This document shows, in pieces, positions 1 through 8,076 of a DNA stretch of 64,000 nt (its first letter is position 1; each line of letters opens with the position of its first letter). The DNA is from Marinobacter aromaticivorans. GTDB taxonomy: Bacteria; Pseudomonadota; Gammaproteobacteria; Pseudomonadales; Oleiphilaceae. The stretch is from the NCBI RefSeq assembly GCF_002806975.1, contig NZ_NIHD01000001.1, positions 124,001-188,000 on the forward strand, in the 5' to 3' direction. The position numbers were made by a program, and so were the translations under genes. The notes below the pieces were generated by a model. The model worked only from the letters and a program-made list of their open reading frames with translations. It did not search any database and was not told where the DNA came from.

Positions 1-3
1 TAT

Positions 4-17
4 TTGATTTAACTCAA
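4..17. promoter_or_regulatory. FNR/DNR-type box upstream of usp-narK
   Basis: The sequence TTGAT-TTAA-CTCAA matches the FNR/DNR consensus TTGAT-N4-ATCAA at 9 of 10 half-site positions. A -10-like GCTAAT lies at 41-46, which puts the box centre about 42 bp upstream of the predicted start point, the class II activator position. It probably drives the UspA gene at 116 and the NarK gene behind it. Binding is inferred from the motif only. Confidence 0.6.
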
Positions 18-115
18 TTATGCGCAGGTGCAGCCTGTGGGCTAATGCTGATCAATATCAACGGACGCGCGCCCGTGTGCGCGAAAAGTGTCGCTTGTTG
101 CCTTCGGAGATTGCC

Positions 116-577
116 ATGAAAATCATGATTGCCTACGACGGCTCAAGGAACGCAAAGCTGGCATTGGCCCAGACGATTACCATGTTCCGCGAGCTGAATC
201 CACAGATCACCCTGGTGGCTGTGGCCGAAAACCCCAGGGATATCACATCCGGTAATGAGGATCTGTTTCAGGAAGAGGTGTCAGAACTCAAACAGGACCT
301 GCTGGAAGCCCAGGAGGTTTGTGAGAAAGAGGAGGTTGCGGTAGAAACGCTGCTCCTTGAAGGCGATGCCCGCAAGATGCTGCTTTACGCCGCCGATAAC
401 AAGGTCAAGCCCGGCATGCTTGTTATCGCCCGCCACAGTGATGAGGTAGACGGCGGATTGATCGCCCGCTCGCTGAGTTACTTTGTGGACGAACTGGATT
501 ATATGACTTTTGGCAAGGTCAGCTCGTTTCTGGCGCGCAGGGTGCAATGCCCGCTCCTGATTCTGCCCAGCCACTGA
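116..577 (+). CDS. Universal stress protein (UspA family)
   Basis: This is a single-domain UspA-type cytoplasmic protein of 153 residues. It opens with the typical first strand MKIMIAYDGSRNAK and closes with the usual VQCPLLILP strand. The ATG at 116 was chosen because CGGAGA lies 7 nt upstream; the longer reading frame back to position 20 has no ribosome site and would run over the FNR/DNR box. Only 44 nt separate it from the NarK gene, so the two are probably co-transcribed. Usp genes under anaerobic control next to nitrate transporters are common in pseudomonads. The exact role is unknown. Confidence 0.85.
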   Translation: MKIMIAYDGSRNAKLALAQTITMFRELNPQITLVAVAENPRDITSGNEDLFQEEVSELKQDLLEAQEVCEKEEVAVETLLLEGDARKMLLYAADNKVKPGMLVIARHSDEVDGGLIARSLSYFVDELDYMTFGKVSSFLARRVQCPLLILPSH

Positions 578-621
578 TCGTTACTGACACTGAAATGACC
601 TGAAAGCCCTCGGAGGCTGAA

Positions 622-2127
622 ATGAAAGTTGCAGACGTATTCCGTTTCAAGAATCCAGAGATCAGAGCGCTGCACCTGACCTGGATTGCCTTTTTTATCA
701 CTTTCTACGTATGGTTCAACATGGCACCGCTGGCATCCAGCATGCTGAAGAGCGTGAACTGGCTGACTGCCGACGATCTGCGCCTGTTTGCCATCTGTAA
801 CGTGGCGCTGACGATCCCGGCGCGCATTATCGTGGGTATGGCCCTGGACCGCTTTGGCCCGCGCCGGGTGTTCTCGCTACTGATGATTCTGATGTCCATT
901 CCGGCACTGACCTTCGCCTTTGGTAATACCATGACCCAGCTTCTGGTAAGCCGCCTGGTGCTCAGCTCCATCGGTGCCAGCTTCGTGGTGGGCATTCACA
1001 TGACCGCCATGTGGTTCAAGCCCCGTGATATCGGCTTTGCCGAAGGCTTTTACGCTGGCTGGGGTAACTTTGGTTCCGCAGCGGCGGCACTGACTCTGCC
1101 AACCATAGCTCTGCAGATGTACGGCGGTGAAGACGGCTGGCGCTGGGCCATTGCCCAGAGCGCGATTGTTATGGCGCTTTACGGTGTTTACTACTGGTTC
1201 GCGATCACCGATGGTCCCGAAGGGACTGTTCACCGCAAACCACGCAAGGCAACAGCGCTGGAAGTCAGTAGCTGGGGCGATATGGTAAAGCTGATCCTGT
1301 GGACCATCCCACTGGTTGGCGTTCTGGCCATTCTGGTGTGGCGTATCCAGAACATGGGTTACCTGAGTACAACCGGTGCGATTATTGCCTATGCGGTCAT
1401 TGTTGCCATCGTGTGCTACCAGATTATGCAGATTCTTCGCGTTAATATGCCCATCCTGAAAAAAGGTGTGCCGGAAGACGACAAGTACCCGTTCAACAGT
1501 GTTGCAGCGCTGAACAGCACCTACTTTGCCAACTTTGGTGCCGAGCTTGCGGTTGTCTCCATGTTGCCGATGTTCTTCGAGCAAACCTGGAGCCTGAGTG
1601 CGGCGGCCGCCGGTATGGTTGCTGCCTCCTTTGCGTTCGTGAATCTGGTTGCACGCCCCATGGGTGGCATGGTTTCCGACCGTATGGGTAACCGCCGTTT
1701 CGTGATGCTCAGCTACATGTTTGGAATCTGTGTGGGCTTTGCCTTGATGGGCCTGCTCAACTCAAGCTGGCCGCTGATTGTTGCTGTGGCAATCACCGTG
1801 TTCACCTCCTTCTTTGTGCAGGGCGCGGAAGGTGCAACTTTCGGTATTATCCCGTCAATCAAGCGCCGTCTGACCGGGCAGATTTCTGGTATGGCCGGTG
1901 CTTATGGCAACGTGGGTGCGGTGGTTTATCTCACTATCTTCACATTCGTCACACCCAACCAGTTCTTCTTCATTATTGCTGGCGGCGCCTTTGTCAGCTG
2001 GCTGCTGTGCCTTCTCTGGCTCAAGGAGCCTGAATCCGGCTTCGCCGAGGAGTACCAGGTGTCTTCTGTTGACCTGCAAATTGAAGAAGAAGAGCGCAAA
2101 CGCCAGGCTGCACTTGGCAAGGCGTGA
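622..2127 (+). CDS. narK: NarK-type nitrate/nitrite transporter (MFS, NNP family)
   Basis: This 501-residue, polytopic inner-membrane major facilitator carries both nitrate/nitrite porter signatures: a glycine-rich GNFGSAAAALTLP segment in the first half and AYGNVGAVVYL in the second half. The Major Facilitator loop GMALDRFGPRR (about residues 72-82) is also present. GGAGG lies 6 nt before the ATG. Nitrate uptake, nitrite export, or both are expected; the sequence alone does not tell which. It follows the UspA gene and ends in a clear terminator. It is one of three NarK-like transporters in the window. Confidence 0.88.
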   Translation: MKVADVFRFKNPEIRALHLTWIAFFITFYVWFNMAPLASSMLKSVNWLTADDLRLFAICNVALTIPARIIVGMALDRFGPRRVFSLLMILMSIPALTFAFGNTMTQLLVSRLVLSSIGASFVVGIHMTAMWFKPRDIGFAEGFYAGWGNFGSAAAALTLPTIALQMYGGEDGWRWAIAQSAIVMALYGVYYWFAITDGPEGTVHRKPRKATALEVSSWGDMVKLILWTIPLVGVLAILVWRIQNMGYLSTTGAIIAYAVIVAIVCYQIMQILRVNMPILKKGVPEDDKYPFNSVAALNSTYFANFGAELAVVSMLPMFFEQTWSLSAAAAGMVAASFAFVNLVARPMGGMVSDRMGNRRFVMLSYMFGICVGFALMGLLNSSWPLIVAVAITVFTSFFVQGAEGATFGIIPSIKRRLTGQISGMAGAYGNVGAVVYLTIFTFVTPNQFFFIIAGGAFVSWLLCLLWLKEPESGFAEEYQVSSVDLQIEEEERKRQAALGKA

Positions 2128-2156
2128 TACCCGAAGCTAAAACCTGCACTGATCAG

Positions 2157-2189
2157 GCCCCGCCGGGGTGATTCCGGGCGGGGCTTTTT
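2157..2189 (+). terminator. Rho-independent terminator after narK
   Basis: An 8-bp perfect GC stem (GCCCCGCC with GGCGGGGC) with a 12-nt loop is followed directly by five T residues. It begins 30 nt after the narK stop codon. Confidence 0.85.
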
Positions 2190-2428
2190 GCGTTATGTTG
2201 CCAGCCCTGCCTCAGGGGCGATGGCTCAAAGTCTCCAGCACCCGCTTTAAGGTGTGATATGCCTGTCCCTCGCCAAAGATCTGGGCATCCGTGATGATCA
2301 GGTGTTTTTATTCACCTTGGTCAAGCTGTTATACCCCGGAATGTGTCTTTGCTGGGGGCCATCTTGCCGCTTTCGTTATCGGTGATCTTGCTCGTTTGGG
2401 GTTCTCCACAGTGGCTGGTTACACGTAA
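2190..2428. other. Intergenic stretch without a recognised gene
   Basis: No convincing gene was found between the narK terminator and the toxin remnant. On the minus strand a short open stretch ends in the residues GEGQAYHTLKRVLETLSHRP and a stop, but it has no start and was not recognised. The stretch may be further debris associated with the decayed toxin-antitoxin pair. Confidence 0.4.
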
Positions 2429-2634
2429 TTCGTAGTGACTCCAGAGCCGAAGGATCTTCACCAAACGCTCGTCTTCAAGCACTTGGTAGACCAAGCGGTG
2501 CCGGATGTTGATGCCGCGTGCGGCGGGGATCTTTCCCTATTAAGGGCAAGCGGTCCTGGGCTTTTGATGCCAGGCCGCTGGCAGCCAATTTTTTTGTGCC
2601 TTTCTGGGCTTGCTTGGTTTAAACCGACTTTCAT
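2429..2634 (-). pseudogene. Remnant of a YoeB/Txe-type toxin gene
   Basis: The minus strand encodes pieces of a YoeB/Txe-family ribosome-dependent mRNA interferase, but in different frames. An ATG at 2634 starts MKVGLNQ, a second frame gives KLAASGLASKAQ, and a third gives INIRHRLVYQVLEDER followed by a LWSHYE end without the usual stop. These correspond to the order of segments in intact family members, with the middle of the protein missing. The copy is therefore frameshifted, internally deleted and almost certainly inactive. It starts 1 nt after the stop of the antitoxin remnant, the normal operon order. Family assignment rests on remembered consensus, not on a search. Confidence 0.7.
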
Positions 2635-2635
2635 G

Positions 2636-2770
2636 TCACCAGTTCAGCTCTTCATCGCATTCATCCTCGGGAGTATCCATGCACTGACTAATGGACTCCC
2701 GCTTGCCCGGTGTGGAGGGTAGGTGTCGTGTTTCCTGAATGTCCGACCAGTCTTTTTCGGGCACTGATAG
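2636..2770 (-). pseudogene. Remnant of a YefM/Phd-type antitoxin gene
   Basis: The minus strand encodes 44 codons ending EDECDEELNW-stop, preceded by EKDWSDIQET and PGKRESISQCMDTP. This is the C-terminal toxin-binding half of a YefM-type antitoxin (typical members read W-x2-IQET, PGMRESI and DECxEELDW). The N-terminal DNA-binding half is missing: upstream residues do not resemble YefM and no start with a ribosome site was found. It precedes the toxin remnant by 1 nt. Loss of the antitoxin half next to a broken toxin indicates a dead module. Confidence 0.72.
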
Positions 2771-2868
2771 GGCTTTTCGTAAGTGCGTCAAGACGAACGT
2801 TATGCGAAGTAGGGTTGTCTACCTTTTTAATGCCCGTTCGAGCGCTCCATACAGTGTAAGCCACGCAC

Positions 2869-2904
2869 AAAAAACTCGCCAGAGAGTGCCCTCTGGCGAG
2901 TTTT
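2869..2904 (-). terminator. Rho-independent terminator of the second narK
   Basis: A perfect 14-bp inverted repeat (CTCTGGCGAGTTTT with its complement, 6-nt loop) lies about 30 nt after the stop of the minus-strand NarK gene. Read on the minus strand, the stem ends in a run of T residues. Confidence 0.88.
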
Positions 2905-2934
2905 GAGGTTTCCGGGTATGTGTTAAACAGGCAG

Positions 2935-4527
2935 TCAAGGATTCTTGATGTACGCATCCTTGCGCAGGTAGAACCACCAGTTCACCGCTAGGCAGAGGGC
3001 GTAGAAGACCGCAAAGCCGTACATGGCTACCTCCGGAGTGCCTGCCTGGATCTGCTGACCCAGCAGCTTGGGTGCAATGAAGGCACCGTAGGCGGCGATG
3101 GCGCTGGTCCAGCCCAGTACAGGACCTTTCTGCTGCTGGTTAAAGATGTAGCCGATGCTGCGGAAGGTGGAACCGTTGCCGATACCGCTGGCGGCGAACA
3201 TCACAATGAACAGAATCAGGAACAGGGCGAAGTAGCTGTTGGGATCGGTGGAGTTGTAGGCCAGCATCATCACGTAGCCTGTTGCCACCGAAGCCACCAC
3301 CATGACCACGGAGATGATCTGGGTAACGATGGAGCCACCCATTTTGTCGGAAATCCAGCCGCCTACCGGGCGAATAAGAGCACCTACGAAAGGCCCCATC
3401 CACGCCCAGGTCAGTGCGCTGGGTGCATCCGGATTCACCACGCGGGTTACTGTCCCGTCAGCAGCAACCTCCATCATGTTGCCGAAGATAACGCCGATAG
3501 ACAGCGGCAGTGCAGCCGAGAAGCCAATGAACGAGCCGAAGGTCAGGATGTACAGTACCGTCATCGACCAGGTGTGCTTGTTGCTGAAAATGGCAAACTG
3601 GTTTTTGATGTTGGGTTTGATGTTCCCCGGGATCAGGCGCAGAAGAACCACTGTCAGAACAATGGTCAGTGGCAGCGCCAGCCACATGTTCATGACGCTG
3701 AGTGCCCAGACGCCGATAACAGAGGTCAGAAGACCCACGCCATAGAGCCCGAGTATCTTGCCGAAGGCAGAAGCGGGGTTGCCCGGGTTGGGGGTAACGA
3801 CCTTCAGGTTATTCATACCAAACCAGCCTGCAAAGGCCAGGGGAATCAGGAAAACCAGCCATATAAAGCCGGCGTTCTGGATCCAGGTGTCAGTGCCGGC
3901 TTCAATGCGGCCGATGAGCGTGCCGCTTGGGCTCTGCAATTGCATTGGCTCGCCCGCCAAAAAGCCGAACATGCCAACGGTCATCACCAGCGGAATCAGA
4001 ACCTGCATGGTGGTGACGCCAAAATTGCCAAGGCCAGCGTTCATGCCCAGGCCATAGCCTTGCTTGCTCTTGGGGTAGAAGGAGCTGATATTGCTCATGG
4101 AACAGGCAAAATTGCCGCCGCCAATACCGGATAGCAGCGCCAGTGCCTGGAATACAATGAACGGTGTGTCCGGGTTCATCAGCGCAATACCGGTGCCCGC
4201 AGCGGGGATCATCAGCAGAGCGGTGGTCAGAAAGATGGTGTTGCGGCCACCGGCAATCTTGATCATGAACGACGCCGGTATCCGCAGGGTGGCGCCAGAC
4301 AAGCCGGCAATGGCCGAGAGCGAGAAAAGCTGTTCGATGCTGAAATCAAAACCCAGATTTTTCATCTGGGTGGTGATCATTCCCCACATCAGCCATACCG
4401 CAAAGCCCAGGAGCAGGCTGGGAATGGAAATCCACAGGTTGCGGGAGGCAATGTGTTTGCCTTCCTTCTCCCAGAACTCTTCATTTTCGACATCCCAGTG
4501 CTCGATGTCGGCGTTGGTTTTAGCCAT
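2935..4527 (-). CDS. NarK-type nitrate/nitrite transporter, second copy
   Basis: This MFS transporter of about 530 residues starts MAKTNADIEHWDVENEEFW. The ATG at 4527 is preceded by AGGGAG at a good distance, so the in-frame extension to 4620 is unlikely. It has a hydrophilic N-terminal tail of about 45 residues before the first membrane segment, the first NNP signature (AGLGNFGVTTMQ) and the loop GGWISDKMGGS. The second signature is degenerate (AIAAYGAFIAP in place of the usual glycine-rich GNxG block). It resembles the NarK2/nitrite-extrusion branch. An FNR/DNR-type box lies about 100 bp upstream and a strong terminator follows. Confidence 0.85.
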   Translation of the reverse strand: MAKTNADIEHWDVENEEFWEKEGKHIASRNLWISIPSLLLGFAVWLMWGMITTQMKNLGFDFSIEQLFSLSAIAGLSGATLRIPASFMIKIAGGRNTIFLTTALLMIPAAGTGIALMNPDTPFIVFQALALLSGIGGGNFACSMSNISSFYPKSKQGYGLGMNAGLGNFGVTTMQVLIPLVMTVGMFGFLAGEPMQLQSPSGTLIGRIEAGTDTWIQNAGFIWLVFLIPLAFAGWFGMNNLKVVTPNPGNPASAFGKILGLYGVGLLTSVIGVWALSVMNMWLALPLTIVLTVVLLRLIPGNIKPNIKNQFAIFSNKHTWSMTVLYILTFGSFIGFSAALPLSIGVIFGNMMEVAADGTVTRVVNPDAPSALTWAWMGPFVGALIRPVGGWISDKMGGSIVTQIISVVMVVASVATGYVMMLAYNSTDPNSYFALFLILFIVMFAASGIGNGSTFRSIGYIFNQQQKGPVLGWTSAIAAYGAFIAPKLLGQQIQAGTPEVAMYGFAVFYALCLAVNWWFYLRKDAYIKNP

Positions 4528-4622
4528 AACAATACTCCCTCGGTTAGCCTGCCCTGTGCCGCATTGGGCGCGGTTTCCGGGCTTCTTGGAATCATTGTGC
4601 AAAGTGTAGCGCCTGTTCATTC

Positions 4623-4636
4623 ATGATATTAATCAA
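4623..4636. promoter_or_regulatory. FNR/DNR-type box upstream of the second narK
   Basis: ATGAT-ATTA-ATCAA matches the FNR/DNR consensus at 9 of 10 half-site bases. It lies 96 bp upstream of the NarK start on the minus strand. CACAAT, a weak -10 candidate at 4594-4599, would place the box near -42. Confidence 0.6.
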
Positions 4637-4784
4637 GGAAAAGGAAGTAGAGATCAGGGCGGCAATGATGGCTTTTGGTCTGCGTGGAGGTTCGGTCTAT
4701 AAGCCTTTAAAAATCAATAGGATGCGTAGGTGATATCACCAAGTGGGTAATCTTTGGGAAGGTTGGCGCAGGAGAGGTAGCCAT

Positions 4785-5945
4785 TCATTTCCTGCGGTTT
4801 TGGGTATGTTTGGCGAGAAGAAGAAGCCTTCCTGTTACCCACAGATAAGCCAGTGTCCAGGAGCTGGCTGAAAGCCATAACAGCATGGGAGCGCCGAAGG
4901 GAGAGGCACCTGCAATAAACCGACTGATGGCAGCAATGGCCAAAAGAGCCGCAATAGGGAAAACTTCCCCGGCAGGTGGTGGTTTGCGATGGCTCCTTTG
5001 CCAGGCCAGACGAAGCATAACGCTGGTGGAAAGGGTGCCCAGTGCTCCAATGGTAATCAGATGCAAGGCAGGGGCTGGCGGTTTGCTATTTAATAGCGCC
5101 AGGCCCGTAGCCAGGGCGCCAATGGCTAACCAGAAATAACCCACCGCCAAAACCAGCAAATCCGGGCGTTCCGGACACAGCCAAAGCTTCCAGCGCAGGG
5201 TGCGCAGGGCAATCAATCCGGCGGCTGTTATCAACAGGCCAGCTGTTATCAGGTTTGCTTCGGGAAATGCCATAAGAAAAATGGAAGCCCCCAGCACAAC
5301 AATCAGCGTGCCCTCTATTCGCGGTTGAACCCGGGCTTCCAGCGGTATGCCTTTTTTTTCCAGAGTGCCTGCGACTGCCGGCGCAATGAGCCGGCCTCCC
5401 ATAAACGTCATAAGCAGCAGTAACCCCGTAATGGCGGAGTGCATGACTGGGAACGGGCCGGGCAGCCATGATTTCTGCGGAATAGCCAGCGCAGAGGCCA
5501 GCCAGAACATCACTGAAAGCAGGCAAATCAGAAGGATTAGAGGCCCAACCATTTTGTTTCGCCATTTTTTTGCGGCCTGGAAACGGGGCACCACATGCCG
5601 GGCAAGCAGCAGGGCAAAGGCAGGGCCCAGAAACTGGGCTATAAGGTTGTGTGGCAGCAGGATCCCGCCCAGCCTTGCTGCCAGCCACAAGCCAAAAAGC
5701 GGATAAAGCACGGCAGCAGGCTGCGGGCCAAGTGTATAGCCGGCCACCAGCGCCAGCGCGAACCCGAAAATCAGTTCATGGCCATGCCCGGCACCAAGCA
5801 GCCCTGCCGGCCACCCAGTGCCCGACCAGACCGCCCACACCGATAGCGGGACCGCGAGCGCAGCCAGCAGGCTTGCGGCCGGAAAAAACAGCCAGAAGGC
5901 CTGAGGTTTTTGCTTTCGCCTGCTGCTCGAGTTGCTCAAGATCAT
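4785..5945 (-). CDS. nnrS: NnrS family membrane protein
   Basis: This polytopic inner-membrane protein of 386 residues has about 12 hydrophobic segments. The family hallmark HGHELIFGFALALVAGY sits at about residues 54-70. NnrS proteins are heme- and copper-containing membrane proteins linked to denitrification and protection from nitrosative stress; they are usually controlled by NO-responsive regulators. Its place between a nitrate transporter and the nir cluster fits. No FNR/DNR box could be identified in the 118 bp upstream. Its 3' end is 258 bp from the neighbouring NarK start. Confidence 0.85.
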   Translation of the reverse strand: MILSNSSSRRKQKPQAFWLFFPAASLLAALAVPLSVWAVWSGTGWPAGLLGAGHGHELIFGFALALVAGYTLGPQPAAVLYPLFGLWLAARLGGILLPHNLIAQFLGPAFALLLARHVVPRFQAAKKWRNKMVGPLILLICLLSVMFWLASALAIPQKSWLPGPFPVMHSAITGLLLLMTFMGGRLIAPAVAGTLEKKGIPLEARVQPRIEGTLIVVLGASIFLMAFPEANLITAGLLITAAGLIALRTLRWKLWLCPERPDLLVLAVGYFWLAIGALATGLALLNSKPPAPALHLITIGALGTLSTSVMLRLAWQRSHRKPPPAGEVFPIAALLAIAAISRFIAGASPFGAPMLLWLSASSWTLAYLWVTGRLLLLAKHTQNRRK

Positions 5946-6063
5946 CCCGGTTGATTGACGGTTTCAGGAAAGACGCCTAAAAAGTATAGGTAAAGGCCGT
6001 CATAATATTGCAAAAGCTGTCCCGTGTGGCAAATGTGCCCACCTGAGAGCAAGGAGGTCCAAC

Positions 6064-6627
6064 ATGAATGTATCAAGCTTGCTTAAACTACCCTTTTCCA
6101 GCAACGGGGGCTGGGCTGAGCTTCAGCAAAGACAGCTTTCCATACCCATGCTTGCCTGGTTCGTTGTGGTTCCCATGTCGCTGTTACCGCCGGTGCTGCT
6201 TTACTACGCAGGAACCCATTACGGCGATGATTTCATCACCGGGTTCGGTGGCAAGGAATGGCGTTTTATTACCACCATTCTCTTTCTGGCAGAGTTGCTG
6301 ACGTTTTTCGTGATGGGCTGGCTGATTCATAGTGTGGTAGAGGGCCATAAACTGCAGGTCAGCTATAACGACGCTTATTTGCTTGCGGCGATTGCGCCCT
6401 TGCCCCTCTGGCTGTCTTCACTGGCGCTGCTTGTGCCAGTGTTAATGGTCAGTGTGATCGCGGTTCTGATTGCGATGGCACTGTCCTGCACCCTTGTGTA
6501 TCAGGGCCTGAGATCTTTATGTCATCGCAGCCCGGATGATGTTCTCACCATGTCCGTTACTTACACGGTTATGGCAGCCTCACTGCTGGCCTGGGGTGTG
6601 TTGATGGCTATGGTCTGGGCGTTTTGA
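6064..6627 (+). CDS. Yip1-family small membrane protein
   Basis: This 187-residue protein has about five hydrophobic segments, from roughly residues 30-50, 75-97, 103-120, 122-145 and 165-186. The layout and the N-terminal region resemble the Yip1 (DUF1282) domain of bacterial membrane proteins of unknown role. AAGGAGG lies 6 nt before the ATG. It is divergent from nnrS (118 nt between starts) and convergent with the thioesterase gene. There is no evidence that it belongs to denitrification, though Yip1 genes are often found beside such clusters. Confidence 0.65.
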   Translation: MNVSSLLKLPFSSNGGWAELQQRQLSIPMLAWFVVVPMSLLPPVLLYYAGTHYGDDFITGFGGKEWRFITTILFLAELLTFFVMGWLIHSVVEGHKLQVSYNDAYLLAAIAPLPLWLSSLALLVPVLMVSVIAVLIAMALSCTLVYQGLRSLCHRSPDDVLTMSVTYTVMAASLLAWGVLMAMVWAF

Positions 6628-6642
6628 TTCTGACGCTTCAGG

Positions 6643-7140
6643 TCAGTTGACCTGTGGGGCTGTAAAAAGCCCCGCGTGGTCAACGAATTGACCCTGCGCA
6701 CCGTTTTTCATTGCGCGCTTCATTGCGTCAGGAATGGCGATTTTTTCGAAGGTTTGCGGGTGAATAGCCACACAGACCAGTTCGCCCCTGGCCAGAAACT
6801 GCCCGGTTTCTGCATTCCGGAACTCGGTAGTCAGCTCAAACGAAGTGTTGCCCAGATGGGTTGCCCTGACTGACAGTTCCAGCCTGTCGCGGTAGCGGGC
6901 CGGGGCTTTCCACTCGATGCTCAGCTTGACTACCTGATAGTCAAAAGTGGCCTCCAGCTCCGGCAGCCCGGCACCCACGAGGTATAAAAACTCGCTGGCA
7001 GCCAGCTCAATGTAGTCCCCGTAGCGGGCGTTGAAAACCACCAGTTGGGCATCGCACTCACTGTACCGGACCTGCATGAAATACCTGAAGGGCTTGTCAA
7101 CGGAAGACTCCCGGCCTGGCATTTCCTGTGTTTGTGCCAT
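6643..7140 (-). CDS. Acyl-CoA thioesterase, hotdog fold (4HBT/YbgC-like)
   Basis: A 165-residue single-domain hotdog protein. The segment VRYSECDAQLVVFNARYGDY at about residues 28-47 corresponds to the active-site loop of 4-hydroxybenzoyl-CoA thioesterase and YbgC proteins, with the catalytic Asp in the ECDAQ stretch. It is predicted to hydrolyse acyl-CoA thioesters in the cytoplasm; the substrate is unknown. It stands alone on the minus strand between a convergent membrane gene and the Crp/Fnr regulator, with 121 nt upstream. Confidence 0.8.
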   Translation of the reverse strand: MAQTQEMPGRESSVDKPFRYFMQVRYSECDAQLVVFNARYGDYIELAASEFLYLVGAGLPELEATFDYQVVKLSIEWKAPARYRDRLELSVRATHLGNTSFELTTEFRNAETGQFLARGELVCVAIHPQTFEKIAIPDAMKRAMKNGAQGQFVDHAGLFTAPQVN

Positions 7141-7261
7141 TTCTTCTTTCCTTGTTCTTCAGAATAGTGGGTTATCAGGTGTCGGTTATCGGTCTGCAAT
7201 CACCATGATTTCGGGCATATTCGGCAAGGAGAAAGTCAGTGTTTTTCGACTGCGCTTTTTA

Positions 7262-7963
7262 TCAGTACTTTTTGGCACCGGTTTTAAGCCGGGAGAATGT
7301 AGCAGGTACCACCCCGAGCCAGGAGGCAAGCTGGTTATCCGGCACGCGTTTTACCAGCTCCGGATACTCTTCAAGGAGCAGTTGGTAACGCTCTTTTGCC
7401 GACATGGTGTGCTTGCGAAACTCCCGCATGCTGGTCAGCTCGGCAAGCTCTTCGGTCAGGGCCATGGCAAATTGCGGCCAGAGGCCTTCGCCATGCGCCT
7501 GAATGGCGGCGCGGAAGGCAGCAAAATCTGCTACCCAGACTGTGGCGGGTGTGACTGTGGTGAGGCAAAGGGTATTGCGAACCGTGCGGCTGCGGCCAAA
7601 TACCGGCCAGACCATGTCGCCCTCGGTAAAGAAGTGATGCACAGCCACTTTGCCGCTGGGGGCCTCCCGGAACAGGCGCATAATACCGTACTGGATCAGG
7701 TATACGTTAGCCCAGGGGGTGTCGTGTTTTTCCATCTGGGCTTCGGCATCGACTCTTTGCAGGTAAAACAATCGGGTTAGGTCGCCTAAAAATCGGGTAT
7801 CGGGGGTGTCCTGCTTGTCGTTAAGCCTTATTCCGAATACGCGACTCAGCCCGTTGAGCAGAGCCATTGACTGCGGGGCTGGCTCCTGTTGAATAATGTC
7901 CGGGTTTCTTTCCCCCAGCATACAGGGGGATGAGGACACGTCGGGTCTGAATGTACTGGTCAT
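7262..7963 (-). CDS. Crp/Fnr family transcriptional regulator
   Basis: A 233-residue regulator with an N-terminal cyclic-nucleotide-binding-type beta-barrel (about residues 55-150), a dimerisation helix and a C-terminal winged-helix motif (QLASWLGVVPATFSRLK, about residues 211-227). The four cysteines of FNR are absent, so it is not an oxygen-sensing iron-sulfur regulator. The DNA-binding end is short: nothing follows KTGAKKY. A TTG at 7993 opens the frame, but a -10 hexamer overlaps it and the predicted start point is near 7987, so the ATG at 7963 is the likelier start. An FNR/DNR box precedes it. The ligand and targets are unknown. Confidence 0.78.
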   Translation of the reverse strand: MTSTFRPDVSSSPCMLGERNPDIIQQEPAPQSMALLNGLSRVFGIRLNDKQDTPDTRFLGDLTRLFYLQRVDAEAQMEKHDTPWANVYLIQYGIMRLFREAPSGKVAVHHFFTEGDMVWPVFGRSRTVRNTLCLTTVTPATVWVADFAAFRAAIQAHGEGLWPQFAMALTEELAELTSMREFRKHTMSAKERYQLLLEEYPELVKRVPDNQLASWLGVVPATFSRLKTGAKKY

Positions 7964-7992
7964 TGCGTTGGTGCCGTTGAGATTATCTGTCA

Positions 7993-8035
7993 ATTATCCT
8001 AACAGAAAGATGTTACCGGAAATGACTTAAATCAT
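7993..8035 (-). promoter_or_regulatory. FNR/DNR box and -10 of the Crp/Fnr gene
   Basis: The box ATGAT-TTAA-GTCAT (8022-8035, minus strand) has its centre 41.5 bp upstream of the start point expected from a GATAAT -10 hexamer at 7993-7998. This is the classic class II geometry and implies that one Crp/Fnr-type protein activates the gene for another. Confidence 0.62.
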
Positions 8036-8076
8036 TAAGGCTTTTTCATTCACTCGATATAGCAGGTGGTGGCGCC

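Noticed and set aside
2435-2722. 95-codon plus-strand frame over the toxin-antitoxin remnant
   Set aside because: It is antisense to the YoeB/YefM remnants, has no ribosome site and no recognisable domain.
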